A stretch of DNA of 64,000 nucleotides from Opisthocomus hoazin. Taxonomy: Eukaryota > Chordata > Aves > Opisthocomiformes > Opisthocomidae. The notes below the pieces were generated by a model that was not told where the DNA came from, ran no database searches, and saw nothing but the letters and a program-made list of their open reading frames with translations. Position numbers and translations under genes: made by a program. Below are positions 48,201 to 64,000 of the stretch, piece by piece. Position 1 is the first letter of the stretch. Each line of letters starts with the position of its first letter. The DNA lies in the NCBI RefSeq assembly GCF_030867145.1, contig NC_134419.1, forward strand, positions 2,418,001 through 2,482,000, read 5' to 3'.

Positions 48201-50725
48201 CCCGGGAAAAGCGGGACAGCTGCTCCGGTTGCTCTGAGCTCTGCCCGGCGTCCGGCCGCCCAGCGTGGGACTCGGCGGGACGGCAGCGCGCTACGTTTCA
48301 GGAGCCAGCCGACACGACGGTTTGGTATCGTACAGCAACTCCGCTCCCGCTGAGCGCCGGTTCCAGCAAACGGCAAACTGAAACTCGACCGATTCCCCCA
48401 ACTGAAGACACCACGGCCGTGACGCCGGAGCTCGGCGGTGGGCAATCCCTGGGCGGGGGGCAGGACCGGCTCCTGCAGACCGTGGCAGCAGGCACACACC
48501 TGTTCAACAGCAACCTCAACAATTTTATTCACAAAATGTATTACAAAATTACTCTGATGCTGTTAGAAGGTGGTGTTTCAAGTTACACCCTCGTCAGCGG
48601 GAAGTAATTACCACACGTGCTCCAGAAGTGAGAGCCACACACAGGAAAGAAATGAGTTCAGAGTTTATGCAAGGGGAAGAGAAAAACCTGAGCCACGTTT
48701 TACTGCAAAGTTTCAAACCCAAGGCTGACTGCAGAGATCGATGGCTCAAAGACGGACTGACGATCCACGCGTGTACAAAACACGAAAAACAGTTTCTTGC
48801 TGCTTTAAACATCCTTTTTTTTTTAAAAAAAAGGGCATTTAACTGTAGCTGCAAGTGACATGTAAAAGGAATAATGACACACTTTGATTTTCTTAGATAA
48901 ATGAGCTATACTCCTGAACGCGCTTCAAAATTGATTGCAAGAGCTTAACATGAGGGCTTAATATGTAAATTACTTCAGGAGCTGCACATGGTTCCTCCTC
49001 ATTTCTTGTCCAGTTTAAATCAAAAAGGCCTTTGCTGGTGGGTATGGAGCCACGGCAAAAAAAACCCCAACAAACCTCTCTCTGCAAAATGACCAGCGTT
49101 ACTGGGAATTAACACGGAATTGCTCGTAGCAAAGGCACAGGTAGGTTTATGAGGAAGCGTGAACAGTTTCGCTATTAGAAGCAAACAGAAACTGCGCCGG
49201 TCGCTCCCGCAGCCAAGCCCCGGGTTCTCGGGACGCTCCGACACGCGTCCCCGCAGTGTTCCTCTCCCCACAGCCAGCCCAGAAGCGGCCCTGGCCGGAG
49301 GGGACCACGTCAGACCAGCGATGAAGATGAAGGCCATCAGCTGGAACCCGCTCTGCCCCCAGCAACCCTTGTCCTCTGAGGCAGGTCACGGCCTGACCCT
49401 GTTCCCTGCTCTCTCCCCGTTTCTTGGCTGGGATCTCCCAGGTCTCTTGCCAAGACGGGGCCAGAGCCCAGCAGAGCACCAAGCGTGGACTCCTGGCTCC
49501 GTTCCGTTCCAGACAGCTTCGAGTGCCCAGCTCGCGAGCGCGACCCTCGCCTTCAGCCCGTCGCTGGGTCCCTGGGCTGCAGCCCACGTCATTTCGCAGG
49601 GAGCGGGAGCTCCTGTTCCGGCCGCATCAGCCCAGCTGCCAGCAAAAATCGTCCGTGGGAGACTAATACAGAAGTTCAGTTCTCTCTGCAGGTTTTTTTT
49701 TTGCCTCTGATAACTTCAGTTCTAAAGGTGTAATAGAATATTTAAATTTCCTTTTGTAGGAAACATGCCTGAAAAGGGGCTGTGCTGCAGATATGATTTC
49801 TGTGCAGCATTCAGAGTTCCGGTGCACTTAAAAGCAAGCCATCTGCTCTTAAAAATCAACACTGACTCGCTGCAGGCAGGAGCACAACCCCATTGCCACG
49901 GGTGGAGCGTTATCGCCAGGGCAGGGGAGCTGAGCCTCCAGACCCCAGCAACCACAGCCCAGCGTGCCGCAGAGCGGCCCAGCCCTCCCCGGGCCGGCGG
50001 GAGGGCTGTCAGCTCGCAGCCCTGCGGGGAAACCCGCTCCGCACCCAGCCCTCGCGACGCGCCTTTGCCAGGCTCCGTCCCGGCCCGTCTTTGTCGCACC
50101 CAGGAACGAGCAAGTGAGATTTTTTTCGTTCCCGTGTAAAATACGTGCGCTGGCTGCCCTGGGAAAGGGGAGAGCACTGTAAGCGCAGCACAAAACACCG
50201 TCACCGACCGTGGCGTTAAACATGGAGTCAAGGGAAAGAAATAACGGTGAGGAAAGGACGCGGTAACTGAGCCCAGCTCTGTTTTTCCTGTCCCAAAGGC
50301 AGGGGCTGCCCGCGGGAGCTGGAACCGCGCCCGGAGCCCAGGGCAGAGGCAGGCGGCAGCAGATGGCGGGCTCAGGAGAAGCAGATCTCGGCTTCACGCA
50401 GGAGCGAGGGAAGGTGAAGAGCGGGTCCGAACGTCCGTTTGATGCGGGTGAAAACGCCAGACCGAGCGCCCATTTCAGGAATTCTTTGCTGAATAAACTC
50501 CCACAGCTGTGCCCTGCCCTTTGTGGCGGGTCGGGACCCGGGTTCCGCTGCACCACGAGAACCTTCGGGACAGCAGCCACGTGCGGAGGCTGCTTCAGCA
50601 AAGGCACGCCTACGTGACGGGATTAAATTGCTTGGTTCTACAGTAGATACATTTAAAATCCTTTCTTTTTGCTTTTTTAACTCCCGGCCTTACTGAGTTA
50701 CTAGACAAGGGCTTTGTATGGTAAA
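48201..50725. other. Intergenic DNA with GC-rich segments
   Basis: 49190-49640 and 49900-50130 are GC- and CpG-rich. ORFs up to 252 codons on the minus strand have a composition expected of GC-rich chance frames, and I recognise no domain. No exon assignable to LEPR or PDE4B was found. Confidence 0.55.
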
Positions 50726-51052
50726 ACACAGAATCACAGAATGTTTGGTGTTGGCAGTGACGTCTGTGGGTCACCCAGCCCAACCCCCTGCCCAAGCAGG
50801 GTCACCCAGAGCAGGCTGCACAGCACCGCGGCCAGGCGGGTCTTGAATATCTCCAGAGAAGGAGACTCCACAAACTCCCTGGGCAGCCTGGGCCAGGGCT
50901 CCGTCACCCTCAGAGGGAAGAAGTTCTTCCTCATGTTCAGCTGGAACTTCCCATGCTCCAGTTTGTGCCCGTTGCCCCTTGTCCTGTCGCTGGGCACCAC
51001 TGCAAAGAGTTTGGCCCCATCCTCCTGACACCCCCCTGCAGATATTTGTAAG
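50726..51052 (-). mobile_element. CR1 LINE, 5'-truncated
   Basis: Reverse-oriented, with 3' terminal repeats ACACAGAATCACAGAATG and the GTCTGTGGGTCACCCAGCCC block. Truncated just after the CTGCAGATATTTGTAAGCAT region. The ORF2 C-terminal frame is open on the minus strand. Confidence 0.95.
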
Positions 51053-52823
51053 CATGAAACCATCTGTAAGCAACGCGACCTTCTCATTTCTTGAGAAAGA
51101 CGATCTTCAAACGCAACTAAATAAATCTCACACAGTAATTAAAGAAACGCAAACCTCACGATGAACCACGCGTTTATTATTCCAGCCTACAGCATCCACG
51201 CTTCCCAAGAGCGGGAAGCGCCAGCAGACGGGTGTGCTGCAGGGGCCCGGCCAGGGGACTCTCCTCGGCGCAGGCGGCGACGCGGTTGCGCTACGGGAGC
51301 CCTCGCAACGCCGCGCTTCGATCGCTCACACGACCTCCGCCTCCCAGGTTAACGAGGGGAGAAGGCTGATGTGCAGGGATCCAGGTCTTCCACCCCAAAT
51401 TCAGCTGCACCGCGCGAGGGCAGGAACCTTACCGAGACCTCAGGTTTGTCCCCGCAGCCTCCAATCGCGTTTTCAGCTGACAGGGAGTTTAGGATACTTA
51501 CACAAAACACGGTTTAACTCCCCCTGCCACACACAGTATTTCTGAAACAAGTACATTCGATTCGTGTCGTATTCAACGTCCGGAGACAGAGACACCCAGC
51601 GAGAGCCAGGCTAGCAGCTTGCTTGAGAAAAAGGGGTGGGCTTTCTTGTAAAGCTTGTCTCGAATTCAAAGTGCAGATAAATACTTGCTTTGGTCCCTTT
51701 TGCCCCGCAGGATTTCTTATCACGATTATATTAAAGTGTTTCCACACCTCTCCTACCATTTACTGTTGTTGCTGGGTTTGGCCCTTTTGTTTTTAATAAT
51801 CTATGTAAGTTTTATATAAATTTCACTTTGGAATACACAATATATTCATCTTTCTTAGCTCCTCAAAATAGCTCTTTGAAAAGGCATGGATACAAAAATA
51901 TTTACTAACTACAAAGTAGAAAAAATATATTTGGCTTGCAAGCAAGTGTGGTTTTCTTTACCTGCTTATCCCAGAAAATACAGCTGAGACGCAAGACCCA
52001 ACTTCCCTCGGACCCGAAGCTTTGCAGCTGAGCGGAGCGGGGCTTGTGCCGCCAAACCGACCTCTCCAAGTCCCCGCCGACAGGCGAGCTCCCCGGAGGC
52101 CAGAAACGCAGGATCCGTGGGTGAGATTGCTGCCGCTTCTACCGTGGGCTCCCGGGAGAGGCGTTCGGCAGAGACGTTGGCTTCACGGCAGTACCGTTCG
52201 TACCAGAATCTCACGCCCAGCAACAGAAATGCGGACGTTTTACTTCCAAGTGCATCGTTTTACCGGGATAACGCAACTAACGCAGCCACGGGAATTCTGG
52301 TTTTCCTCTTCTTGCCGCACCGTGAGTCTCGAGCTGCTGGGAGCTCGGCGGGGAGCGTTCTGCGCGCTGCCGCGCGGTTCAGCCTCTGGCCTCACGGTCG
52401 CTCTTACCGCCCTCTGATGCTGCCGAGGAATATTTCCAATTTACTGTGAGAGCGAGCGCGTAGCAGCAGCCGCGAGCGTTGGTCAGGGCCTCCCCGTCAG
52501 CCACCGAAACACAGCGTTCCGACCGCTGTTTCGTGTGGGCCATCTGTGTATTCGCAGGCTCGGTTTAACACAGAGGTCAGCAATAAATGCATAGGGATTT
52601 GGGGGAAAAAGCAGCCTAACAAACGCACTTGGTATCTGCACGGTGCATCCATTTACGGCCAGGCCAAGCGGGCGCTGAGGCGTGGTAACCCGGCAGCCCT
52701 TCTGAGCCTCCAGCGGCTGCACGCACCCGGGCCCGCCCAGTCTGCGGCGCTCGGTGTCCCAAAACGTTCCCAGGGAAAAGACACCGTCGAGCTTTTCCCC
52801 ACCCAAAACACCACACGTGTTCA
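51053..52823. other. Intergenic DNA downstream of LEPR
   Basis: No gene recognised. About 51.75-51.95 kb is AT-rich, with GC-rich DNA on either side. Confidence 0.6.
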
Positions 52824-53058
52824 TATCACAGAATCACAGAATCATAGAACAGTAGGGGTTGGAAGGGACCTCTGTGGGTCATCTAGTCCAACCCTCCTGC
52901 CCAAGCAGGGTCACCTACAGTAGGCTGTAGAGGACCTTGTCCAGGTGGGTCTTGAATATCTCCAGAGCAGGAGACTCCACAGCCTCCCTGGGCAGCCTGT
53001 TCCAGGGCTCCGTCACCCTCAGAGGGAAGAAGTTCTTCCTCATGTTCAGACGGAACAT
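52824..53058 (-). mobile_element. CR1 LINE, 5'-truncated
   Basis: Reverse-oriented copy of about 235 bp starting with ATCACAGAATCACAGAATCA and truncated after CATGTTCAGACGGAAC. It lies about 200 bp beyond the proposed LEPR polyadenylation signal, so it is probably outside the mature transcript. Confidence 0.94.
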
Positions 53059-53254
53059 CTACATGTTAGGTCGCTCCTTTCTACCTCCTTTGTACCTCGC
53101 CCGCGGGGTCCACAGACAAACCCTAAACCAAGACCAAGCTCTTCCCACACAGTTTGCTGACACGTTTGAAAAGAAGAGATAATTTAATCCCAAACGGAGA
53201 GGAAACGTGCGTATGGGTCCACCCCGCCAGCGGACACACCGTGAAAAGACGGCA

Positions 53255-53260
53255 TTTATT
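53255..53260 (-). terminator. LEPR: Candidate LEPR polyadenylation signal AATAAA
   Basis: TTTATT on the plus strand is AATAAA on the minus strand, 426 bases downstream of the stop codon. I noticed no other exact AATAAA between the stop and the CR1 at 53058. A single hexamer is weak evidence, and a more distal site is possible. Confidence 0.4.
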
Positions 53261-53685
53261 GACAACCACAGATGGAAAGCAGCCCACGGCTGCAGAGCCG
53301 GGCGCAATGCGCAGCGGGGCTGTACACGGGCGCTTGGCACGTGCCTGAAAAAGGAGCTGCCTTCGTGCCGCGCCTGTTGCTTGCACCCTTCCTTCACGTG
53401 GGCGCTCAGACGTACGCCGAACAGGCACCCACAACAGGCAATCTGGCACCAGCAGCTAACTCGGGCACAATCGGATCGCCCAAGGACGGCCTCACGCTTG
53501 AAAAATTAGGTCAAGAAATGGAAATTTCCTCCTATTAAAATCCCGGCACTCCAATGCGGAACCAGTTACCCAGCTTCAAAACAGGAGGGCTCCTGAAGGA
53601 AGTCAGGAGAGGGACAAACAGGGGAGCGTATCAACACCCATAAAACCATTAAAAATATCAAATTCTGGTGCGATGGTGCGATGAC
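53261..53685 (-). other. LEPR: Presumed LEPR 3' UTR
   Basis: The stretch between the stop codon and the candidate poly(A) signal. No repeat or ORF of interest was recognised. Its extent depends on the poly(A) call. Confidence 0.4.
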
Positions 53686-54501
53686 TTACGAGTTTTTCTC
53701 TGCGGTCTCCTGCACTTTGGCAGCAGTCATCTGAAACTGCGGCACGTATGGCACAACGGCTTTGTACTTAAGGCTACTTTTGATAAGCGCGTTTAAATTG
53801 GGAGGTGTATGCCGAAGGAACCCCACATCTTTGAGCAGAGCGGTGGTATGGAACTGACACATCACCCCAGAACTTTTTGTTAAAAAAATGTCATTTTCTC
53901 TTTTTTCCAGTGACGTTAGCCCTAGGTAATACAGGCTCTGCTCGGGACTGTCTCCATCTGCCAGAGTGTCATCCTGATCCGAAGGCTCGGAAAATCCCTC
54001 TGAAGAAATCAGGGAAAGGGAAAGCGTCTGGCAGGGCTGCCCGGCCAGCGGGTCAGGCAAGAGGAGGAAGGCCCCGTTCCCCACCTCCCAGGAGCGACTG
54101 GAGAAGGCGCCCGTCGCCGCGGGCTCTTCAGCTGAGAAGCACCTGTCCAAACAGCCTCGCAGGCTCAGCTTCCGTTCGCACAGCCCACGTGATCCGGAGT
54201 TACTGATAAGGGTAGCGTATTTAATATCGGGCTGCCTTGTGACTGCTCCGCTGATTTGGGCATCGTGGGAGCTCTCGGAGAAGCTGCTGCTGTCGAAATG
54301 GCTGCTAGAGCAAGCAGAGTCATGCTCCGAGTCTGGAATTTTTGTAAACATGGAATCAATGACTAAAAAGTCTTGTGTGTCTTCTTTTTTCAAGGCTTTG
54401 GTGACACTGATGTCTTCCAGCACTATTTCTGGTTCCAGAAGAAGAGGCTCAAATGACATTGCTTCGGGGTGCTTGATAAAAAGATGCTCAAAAGTTTCAG
54501 G
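53686..54501 (-). CDS. LEPR: LEPR last coding exon, long-form cytoplasmic signalling tail
   Basis: This exon encodes 271 residues plus TAA, forming the intracellular tail of the leptin receptor long form. The acceptor is TTCTTCTAG|CCTGAAAC at 54501/54502, phase 0. The tail opens PETFEHLFIKHPEA and GPLLLEPE-like LLLEPEIVLEDIS, as in mammalian LEPR. Three tyrosine motifs known from mammals are present: IKYATLISN (Tyr95 of the exon; SHP2/SOCS3 docking site in mammals), SLYYLGLTS (Tyr191/192; STAT5-linked) and PYVPQFQ (Tyr252, a YxxQ STAT3 site; mammals have YMPQ). Other shared blocks are SRSWEVGNGAFLLL and LEKREND. The ORF is intact. The Met at residue 15 is internal, not a start. The tail ends 16 residues after YVPQ, slightly shorter than the mammalian tail as I remember it. 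Confidence 0.95.
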   Translation of the reverse strand, partial: PETFEHLFIKHPEAMSFEPLLLEPEIVLEDISVTKALKKEDTQDFLVIDSMFTKIPDSEHDSACSSSHFDSSSFSESSHDAQISGAVTRQPDIKYATLISNSGSRGLCERKLSLRGCLDRCFSAEEPAATGAFSSRSWEVGNGAFLLLPDPLAGQPCQTLSLSLISSEGFSEPSDQDDTLADGDSPEQSLYYLGLTSLEKRENDIFLTKSSGVMCQFHTTALLKDVGFLRHTPPNLNALIKSSLKYKAVVPYVPQFQMTAAKVQETAEKNS

Positions 54502-59888
<5,387 letters not shown>

Positions 59889-59991
59889 CTCTGGTGCGAA
59901 ACCAGCAGCGCTCCAAGCAACAAAATGGAGGTTGAAATAACTATTGGCAGAACGACGTAAAGGCTGGCATTATTCTCGTTTTCATATCCAG
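59889..59991 (-). CDS. LEPR: LEPR transmembrane exon
   Basis: A 103-bp exon with a short extracellular stem (GYENENNAS, carrying one N-glycosylation sequon NAS), then LYVVLPIVISTSILLLGALL as the single-pass membrane helix, and VSHQ(R) at the cytoplasmic face. Mammalian LEPR has LYVIVPVIISSSILLLG at the same place. The acceptor is CATTTCCAG|CTGG and the donor CACCAGAG|GTGAGT. It enters in phase 1 and leaves in phase 2, matching both neighbouring exons. Confidence 0.95.
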
Positions 59992-60535
59992 CTGGAAATG
60001 AAAGGAATCCAGATAATGATGCAGCAAAATAATTTGTCTGGGAGCAAATAGTTTGCAACAGGGAAACAACAAACAGTAGAAACAACAGCTTAAACACAAA
60101 AACACTGCATAAACGGTTTTATTGCGCGTCAACAAACCTTCACCTGGAGAACAAACAACAAAAAGGAATTGTTTCCAATCCTGAGGGGACTCCTCCATCC
60201 CTGCGGGAGGTGCCCACTGCTCCCTTGCTATTGAGAAATTAAATCAGAGCATACGGAATAAGAGAACAGTCCACAGCTGGACAACGGGGAACCACAGGGA
60301 CCTGGGATCTCAGCTGCTGGGTTCGCTGTACGGGGATTCAGGTCCCTGACTCCACTATTCCCACAAAGTTTTCAAATTAAATCAACGGACGTCTACAGCA
60401 CTGTTTATAGTTATATTACAATTACTCTATCACTGACATTGTTTTCTGATTAAATGCAGGAGAAGCCTGTATCTTAAGTTTACTTTTACGAGCTCCTGTT
60501 TCATAAACAACATGGAGAAAGATCCTAGAGGTCAC
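59992..60535 (-). other. LEPR: LEPR intron
   Basis: A 544-bp intron, GTGACC ... TTTCCAG. No repeats or exons were recognised. Confidence 0.9.
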
Positions 60536-60631
60536 CTTTGGTAAACTGATCCGTTGCTCGGGACTTGCCAACGCCTCCAGCAAACACAGGGTACACGCTG
60601 AACTGGTACTTCTCAATCAGGATAAAGTGAT
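60536..60631 (-). CDS. LEPR: LEPR membrane-proximal fibronectin-III exon
   Basis: A 96-bp exon encoding (D)[19 protein letters not shown] and [12 protein letters not shown], the end of the last extracellular fibronectin-III domain. Mammalian LEPR has [20 protein letters not shown] here. The acceptor is CTTTCCAG|ATCAC and the donor ACCAAAG|GTGACC. The phase-1 entry completes the Asp codon begun at 61287. Confidence 0.95.
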
Positions 60632-60730
60632 CTGGAAAGAGGAAATCAGCCTTTTGAATCAAAACTATAAATATATATATAAACGTATATATGTATAAAA
60701 CTATAACACTATATATATATATATAGATAT

Positions 60731-60767
<37 letters not shown>

Positions 60768-61286
60768 CTATTACTTTTAAACAAATTACCTCCACAGATG
60801 CTCTGGTCACATGTCAAAGTTCAGATCAGCCCAGAGAGGGCAATAATGAAAGCCATCTTTTATAGAAACATACATTCATATCAGGAGATTAAAATCAGTA
60901 ATCTATACTGGATAATCCAGCATTATTCTGTCATGGAATAAACACCTTTATGGAGCTATCATAAAAATATCTAAGATTAAAGCTAAAATGCAAATGGAAT
61001 GCAGATATTAACTTTGATAATGAGCTGGTGTACTTGATATTCTAAAACTAATTTTACTGTATTGTCAAAAAATGAAACCACCCCTGAGCTTCATTCTTTG
61101 TTAACCCGATTAGTCAATCCTTAACAGTCAGTCTGCTGATGACAATCAAGAATTGCTCCACTGGTCCTTACCAGCAAAGCCATCACAAACAGAGGAGGGG
61201 GAAGGACTCCAAGAGCTCAGTAATGCTACTTTTTTCTGTTCCATAACAATTAACACAATGTCTTACATTTTCAAGCGCACACTCAC
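60632..61286 (-). other. LEPR: LEPR intron with TA microsatellite
   Basis: A 655-bp intron. It contains the (TA)n tract at 60663-60763, only about 30 bp from the acceptor-side exon edge at 60631. Confidence 0.9.
60663..60763. repeat. (TA)n compound microsatellite
   Basis: Roughly 100 bp of interrupted TA dinucleotides, with the longest pure block at about 60734-60762. It lies just upstream, in the LEPR direction, of the exon at 60536-60631. Confidence 0.95.
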
Positions 61287-61469
61287 CATAAACATAATAT
61301 TTGCTAATATTTGCAGGAACTCGCACCCATTTCATCTCCTCTTCTTTGTTAAGGTTCTTCCATTCGATAATAAACGATGTTATCACATAGACATGAGGTG
61401 ACAGCGTCCACATCAAAACCACGCAAGTGCTGTTCACCGGGTACGCGCGAAGCGACTGCACAACGTTCA
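61287..61469 (-). CDS. LEPR: LEPR fibronectin-III exon
   Basis: A 183-bp exon encoding (V)NVVQSLRAYPVNSTCVV, SFIIEWKNLNKEEEMKWVRV and PANISKYYVY(D), the start and middle of the last extracellular fibronectin-III domain. Mammalian LEPR reads KVNIVQSLSAYPLNSSCV and FIIEWKNLNEDGEIKWLRI here. It has sequons NST and NIS. The acceptor is CTGCCAG|TGAAC and the donor TTTATG|GTGAGT, entering and leaving in phase 1. Confidence 0.95.
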
Positions 61470-62616
61470 CTGGCAGAGCGAGGAGAAAGCAGCCGTGAAT
61501 TCCATGGGCTCGGCCAGAGGCGAGCAGGGCGCGGGGTCAGCAGGAGAGCTGTACACTATGAACTGCCCACACACCAGCTACTGCTGTGGTCTCGGCACTC
61601 TATCGTTTATTTGTTTAATTATTATCTTCTATATAATAACGCCTGATCTTTAGTTCACATATGCAAACGTATTTCTCTCTAAGCCAGCAAATCTTGGTTT
61701 ACACAAACTATTCCAAACATTAAATAAATCAAGTTTCTTACCAGGCATCAAAAAAATATCCCAATTCTCACGTGCACCTCCTTAATTATCACTCCTCAGC
61801 CAAAAAATTACCAACAACGACTGAAGTGCCAACACGCAGCTAGTAAAGCACGCCCTCAGAGCCTGCAAGCTACATCCGACGAAATCCCTCTAAGTAACAC
61901 ACCACGATCACACAGCTCAGTCGGACCAACGCTTCCCATTCCATCTGCTGCCAACCACCGGCTTTCCACAACATGCTTACACACAGCATCAGAAAGAACT
62001 GTATCCATAAAAATGCTTTTCAAATTGCATTACAGCAGTAAAGTTCTATGAACAGACTGCAGCAATGTCTCCCACCGCATCCATTTGCACGTGAATGTTA
62101 CACAACTGCAGAATTCGAAAGGAATAGCCGTTATTTTACGAATAAAGCAGAGTGCAGCCAAATCGACGAGGAGGCTGCTTGGGAAGGAAAGCCAAACCTC
62201 TGCAAACTATGTACTCTGGCAGGCCGTCAGGTGAGCAGCCAGGGAAACAAGACCGTATTTCATTTTGGAAACAACAAAATATTCCCTCGCAGGAATGCTG
62301 GGTGTTCCCAAGACAAAGTAGATGAAAGACCAGTTCCACAGTAAGATTTTTTTTTTCTTTGATTAATTACTTTATATTTTGTTAGTGGAGGGAAGACAGC
62401 CCAGTGAAAGACAACTCTTCCCAACTAAGATTTTCATGCAACGGAAATTTCATTTTTCAAATAGCTCTGTTGGTGAGGTACAGAATCTGTTTCCCACATA
62501 CAGCTGAACGTATCATCACAAAACATTTTTTATTCTAACAAAGGGAATTTTATCATTATCACAAGGATTCCTAGCATTTCCCACACCTCAGAATGGTTAC
62601 TGATGGGTGTTCTTAC
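61470..62616 (-). other. LEPR: LEPR intron
   Basis: A 1147-bp intron, GTAAGA ... TGCCAG. No mobile element or exon was recognised. Confidence 0.85.
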
Positions 62617-62833
62617 CTGTGCTCATTTGCTGTGATAGAGTTAAATTAAAATTAATCGAAGAAACTCCAACAGAATTCATGGCTAAAACTGTAATGGTAT
62701 GCGTGTGCTCAGTCCATGGAAAGGAACAGGTAGTGCCATTCTCAACATATTCTGACCACGTGGTGTTTCCTGATGTCTGGTGCTGTATAACGTATCGGCT
62801 CACACTGCACAACGAGTGATTCTTCATCAGCGG
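62617..62833 (-). CDS. LEPR: LEPR fibronectin-III exon, most upstream in the window
   Basis: A 217-bp exon encoding [40 protein letters not shown] and [20 protein letters not shown], and ending QQMST. Mammalian LEPR has [20 protein letters not shown] and FLWTEQAHTVTVLAINSIG here. It belongs to the penultimate extracellular fibronectin-III domain and carries sequons NTT, NGT and NLT. The acceptor is TTTGCTGCAG|CCG (phase 0) and the donor GCACAG|GTAAGA. The preceding exon, expected to end in an LLWK-like sequence, was not found before 64000, so the gene is cut by the window. Confidence 0.95.
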
Positions 62834-63390
62834 CTGCAGCAAACATTGGCATTAATTAATTTCCCGGTATTTGATTTCAAAAGCAAATGTTCTTTGGGCA
62901 GAAGGCACTGCTCCAATTTTAAGAAAACAGGACCCAGTACAGACATTCTATGGACTGGCTACTGTCCGTTTAGCAAAGGCACTGCAGCTCACTGAAAGAC
63001 TCGATGGCTTCTGTCCCTCTCCCCCAGCGCCGACACGCTCACTTCCCACCTGAGCAGTGAAGGGAGGGCAGGGGGACGGGGAAACACAGGCTTTCACACT
63101 CCCATAGTAACTCACCGCTTTACATTCATATTTTTCAGCATTGAAAATGCAGAACAGATGACTGTTTGCACACTAAACGTGGACAAACAGGAGCGGGCAG
63201 TCACCGACGTACTGCTTTTCTCTGTCCTGCATTACCCTTTTAATGCAGCTTTGCCCAGTTTACACGCAGTTGCAGTGCTGTTTACACAGGCAGCTGCCTA
63301 GGAGTCAGGGCACGTTCTGCCCAGAGACCAGTTCAGCACAACTTGGCAGCTGAAGAACGCATCTCATTATAACTCACAGTCTTTGGTTCC
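62834..63390 (-). other. LEPR: LEPR intron, partial
   Basis: Intronic DNA upstream of the exon at 62833. A coding-like AATGCTGAAAAATATGAATG stretch followed by GCG|GTGAGT (about 63110-63150) looks like a splice donor but does not match the expected LEPR sequence. Confidence 0.7.
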
Positions 63391-63474
63391 ATATTCACAG
63401 AATATCACAGAATATCACAGAATATCACAGAATATCACAGAATATCACAGAATATCACAGAATATCACAGAATA
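63391..63474. repeat. Expanded 10-bp tandem repeat at a CR1 3' end
   Basis: Seven perfect AATATCACAG units in tandem (63401-63470) with flanking partial units. CR1 normally ends in a few 8-bp ATTCTRTG-like units. Here the unit is 10 bp and has expanded. Confidence 0.95.
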
Positions 63475-64000
63475 GTAGGGGTTGGAAGGGACCTCTGTGG
63501 GTCACCCAGCCCAACCCTCCTGCTGAAGCAGGGTCACCTACAGCAGGCTGCACAGGACCTTGTCCAGGCGGGTCTTGAATATCTCCAGAGAAGGAGACTC
63601 CACAACCTCCCTGGGCAGCCTGGGCCAGTGCTCCGTCACCCTCAGAGGGAAGAAGTTCTTCCTCATGTTCAGACGGAACTTCCTGTGCCTCAGTTTGTGC
63701 CCATTGCCCCTTGTCCTGTCACTGGGCACCACTGAAAAGAGCTTGGCCCCATCCTCCTGACACCCACCCTGCAGATATTTGTAGGCATTTATAAGGTCCC
63801 CTCGCAGCCTTCTCTTCTCCAGGCTGAACAAGCCCAGTTCCCTCAACCTCTCCTCGTAGGGGAGATGCTCCAGTCCCCTCATCATCCTTGTAGCCCTCCG
63901 CTGGACTCTCTCCAGTAGCTCTTCATCTTTCTTGAACTGGGGAGCCCAGAACTGGACACAGTACTGCAGATGAGGCCTCACCAGGGCAGAGTAGAGGGGA
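63397..64000 (-). mobile_element. CR1 LINE, longest reverse-oriented copy, cut by the window end
   Basis: Reverse-oriented CR1 in a LEPR intron. The 3' repeats are at 63397-63474, then GGTTGGAAGGGACCTCTGTG and the ORF2 C-terminal frame, open for at least 147 codons on the minus strand (63538-63981). It continues beyond 64000, so its 5' extent is unknown. The intact frame suggests a comparatively young insertion. Confidence 0.95.

Noticed and set aside
49849..50607. 252-codon minus-strand ORF
   Set aside because: GC-rich chance frame with no domain or splice evidence. Plus-strand frames over the same bases are also open.
63110..63160. Possible further LEPR exon (minus strand, followed by GCG|GTGAGT)
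   Set aside because: The translation does not resemble the LEPR segment expected before PLMKN, and no suitable phase-0 donor follows an LLWK-like sequence.

Overview
The window is vertebrate, almost certainly avian, nuclear DNA. The main reason is at least twelve 5'-truncated CR1 LINE copies with the typical CR1 3' end (short ATTCTRTG-type repeats, no poly(A) tail), together with exons separated by long introns. The species cannot be named from the sequence. Two single-copy genes are recognisable, both on the minus strand and in the order LEPR -> PDE4B, which is also the human order and orientation. All other open reading frames examined look like CR1 debris or chance ORFs in GC-rich DNA.

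Layout, left to right on the plus strand. 1-4567: two exons of the 5' part of PDE4B (cAMP phosphodiesterase 4B), namely the PDE4B1-type start exon (4456-4567, N-terminus MKKSRSVMTVTADE) and the next long-isoform exon (1845-2077). The UCR and catalytic exons lie to the left, outside the window. 4568-31.5 kb: the first PDE4B intron, with three CR1 insertions and low-complexity tracts. 30864-31214: a four-copy GC-rich minisatellite. 31.5-32.35 kb: a CpG island with clustered GC boxes and two strong minus-strand splice donors, the likely PDE4B1 promoter and non-coding first exon(s). 32.4-53.25 kb: about 21 kb of intergenic DNA with CR1 copies, one older LINE remnant and several GC-rich patches. 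53255-62833: the last six coding exons of the leptin receptor LEPR. They read continuously in frame for 496 codons plus stop and cover the membrane-proximal fibronectin-III region, the transmembrane helix, Box 1 and the whole long-form signalling tail. 62834-64000: a LEPR intron ending in a CR1 with an expanded 10-bp repeat.

The two genes are neighbours by conserved synteny, not an operon. LEPR is a type I cytokine receptor that signals through JAK2/STAT. PDE4B hydrolyses cAMP. Exons were placed by translating conserved blocks and matching GT/AG splice sites and codon phase. Comparisons with mammalian proteins are from memory, not from an alignment. I found no evidence of a novel multi-gene system. 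The points most worth checking are the PDE4B1 5' structure, the bird-specific sequence of the LEPR tail, and the repeat expansions.
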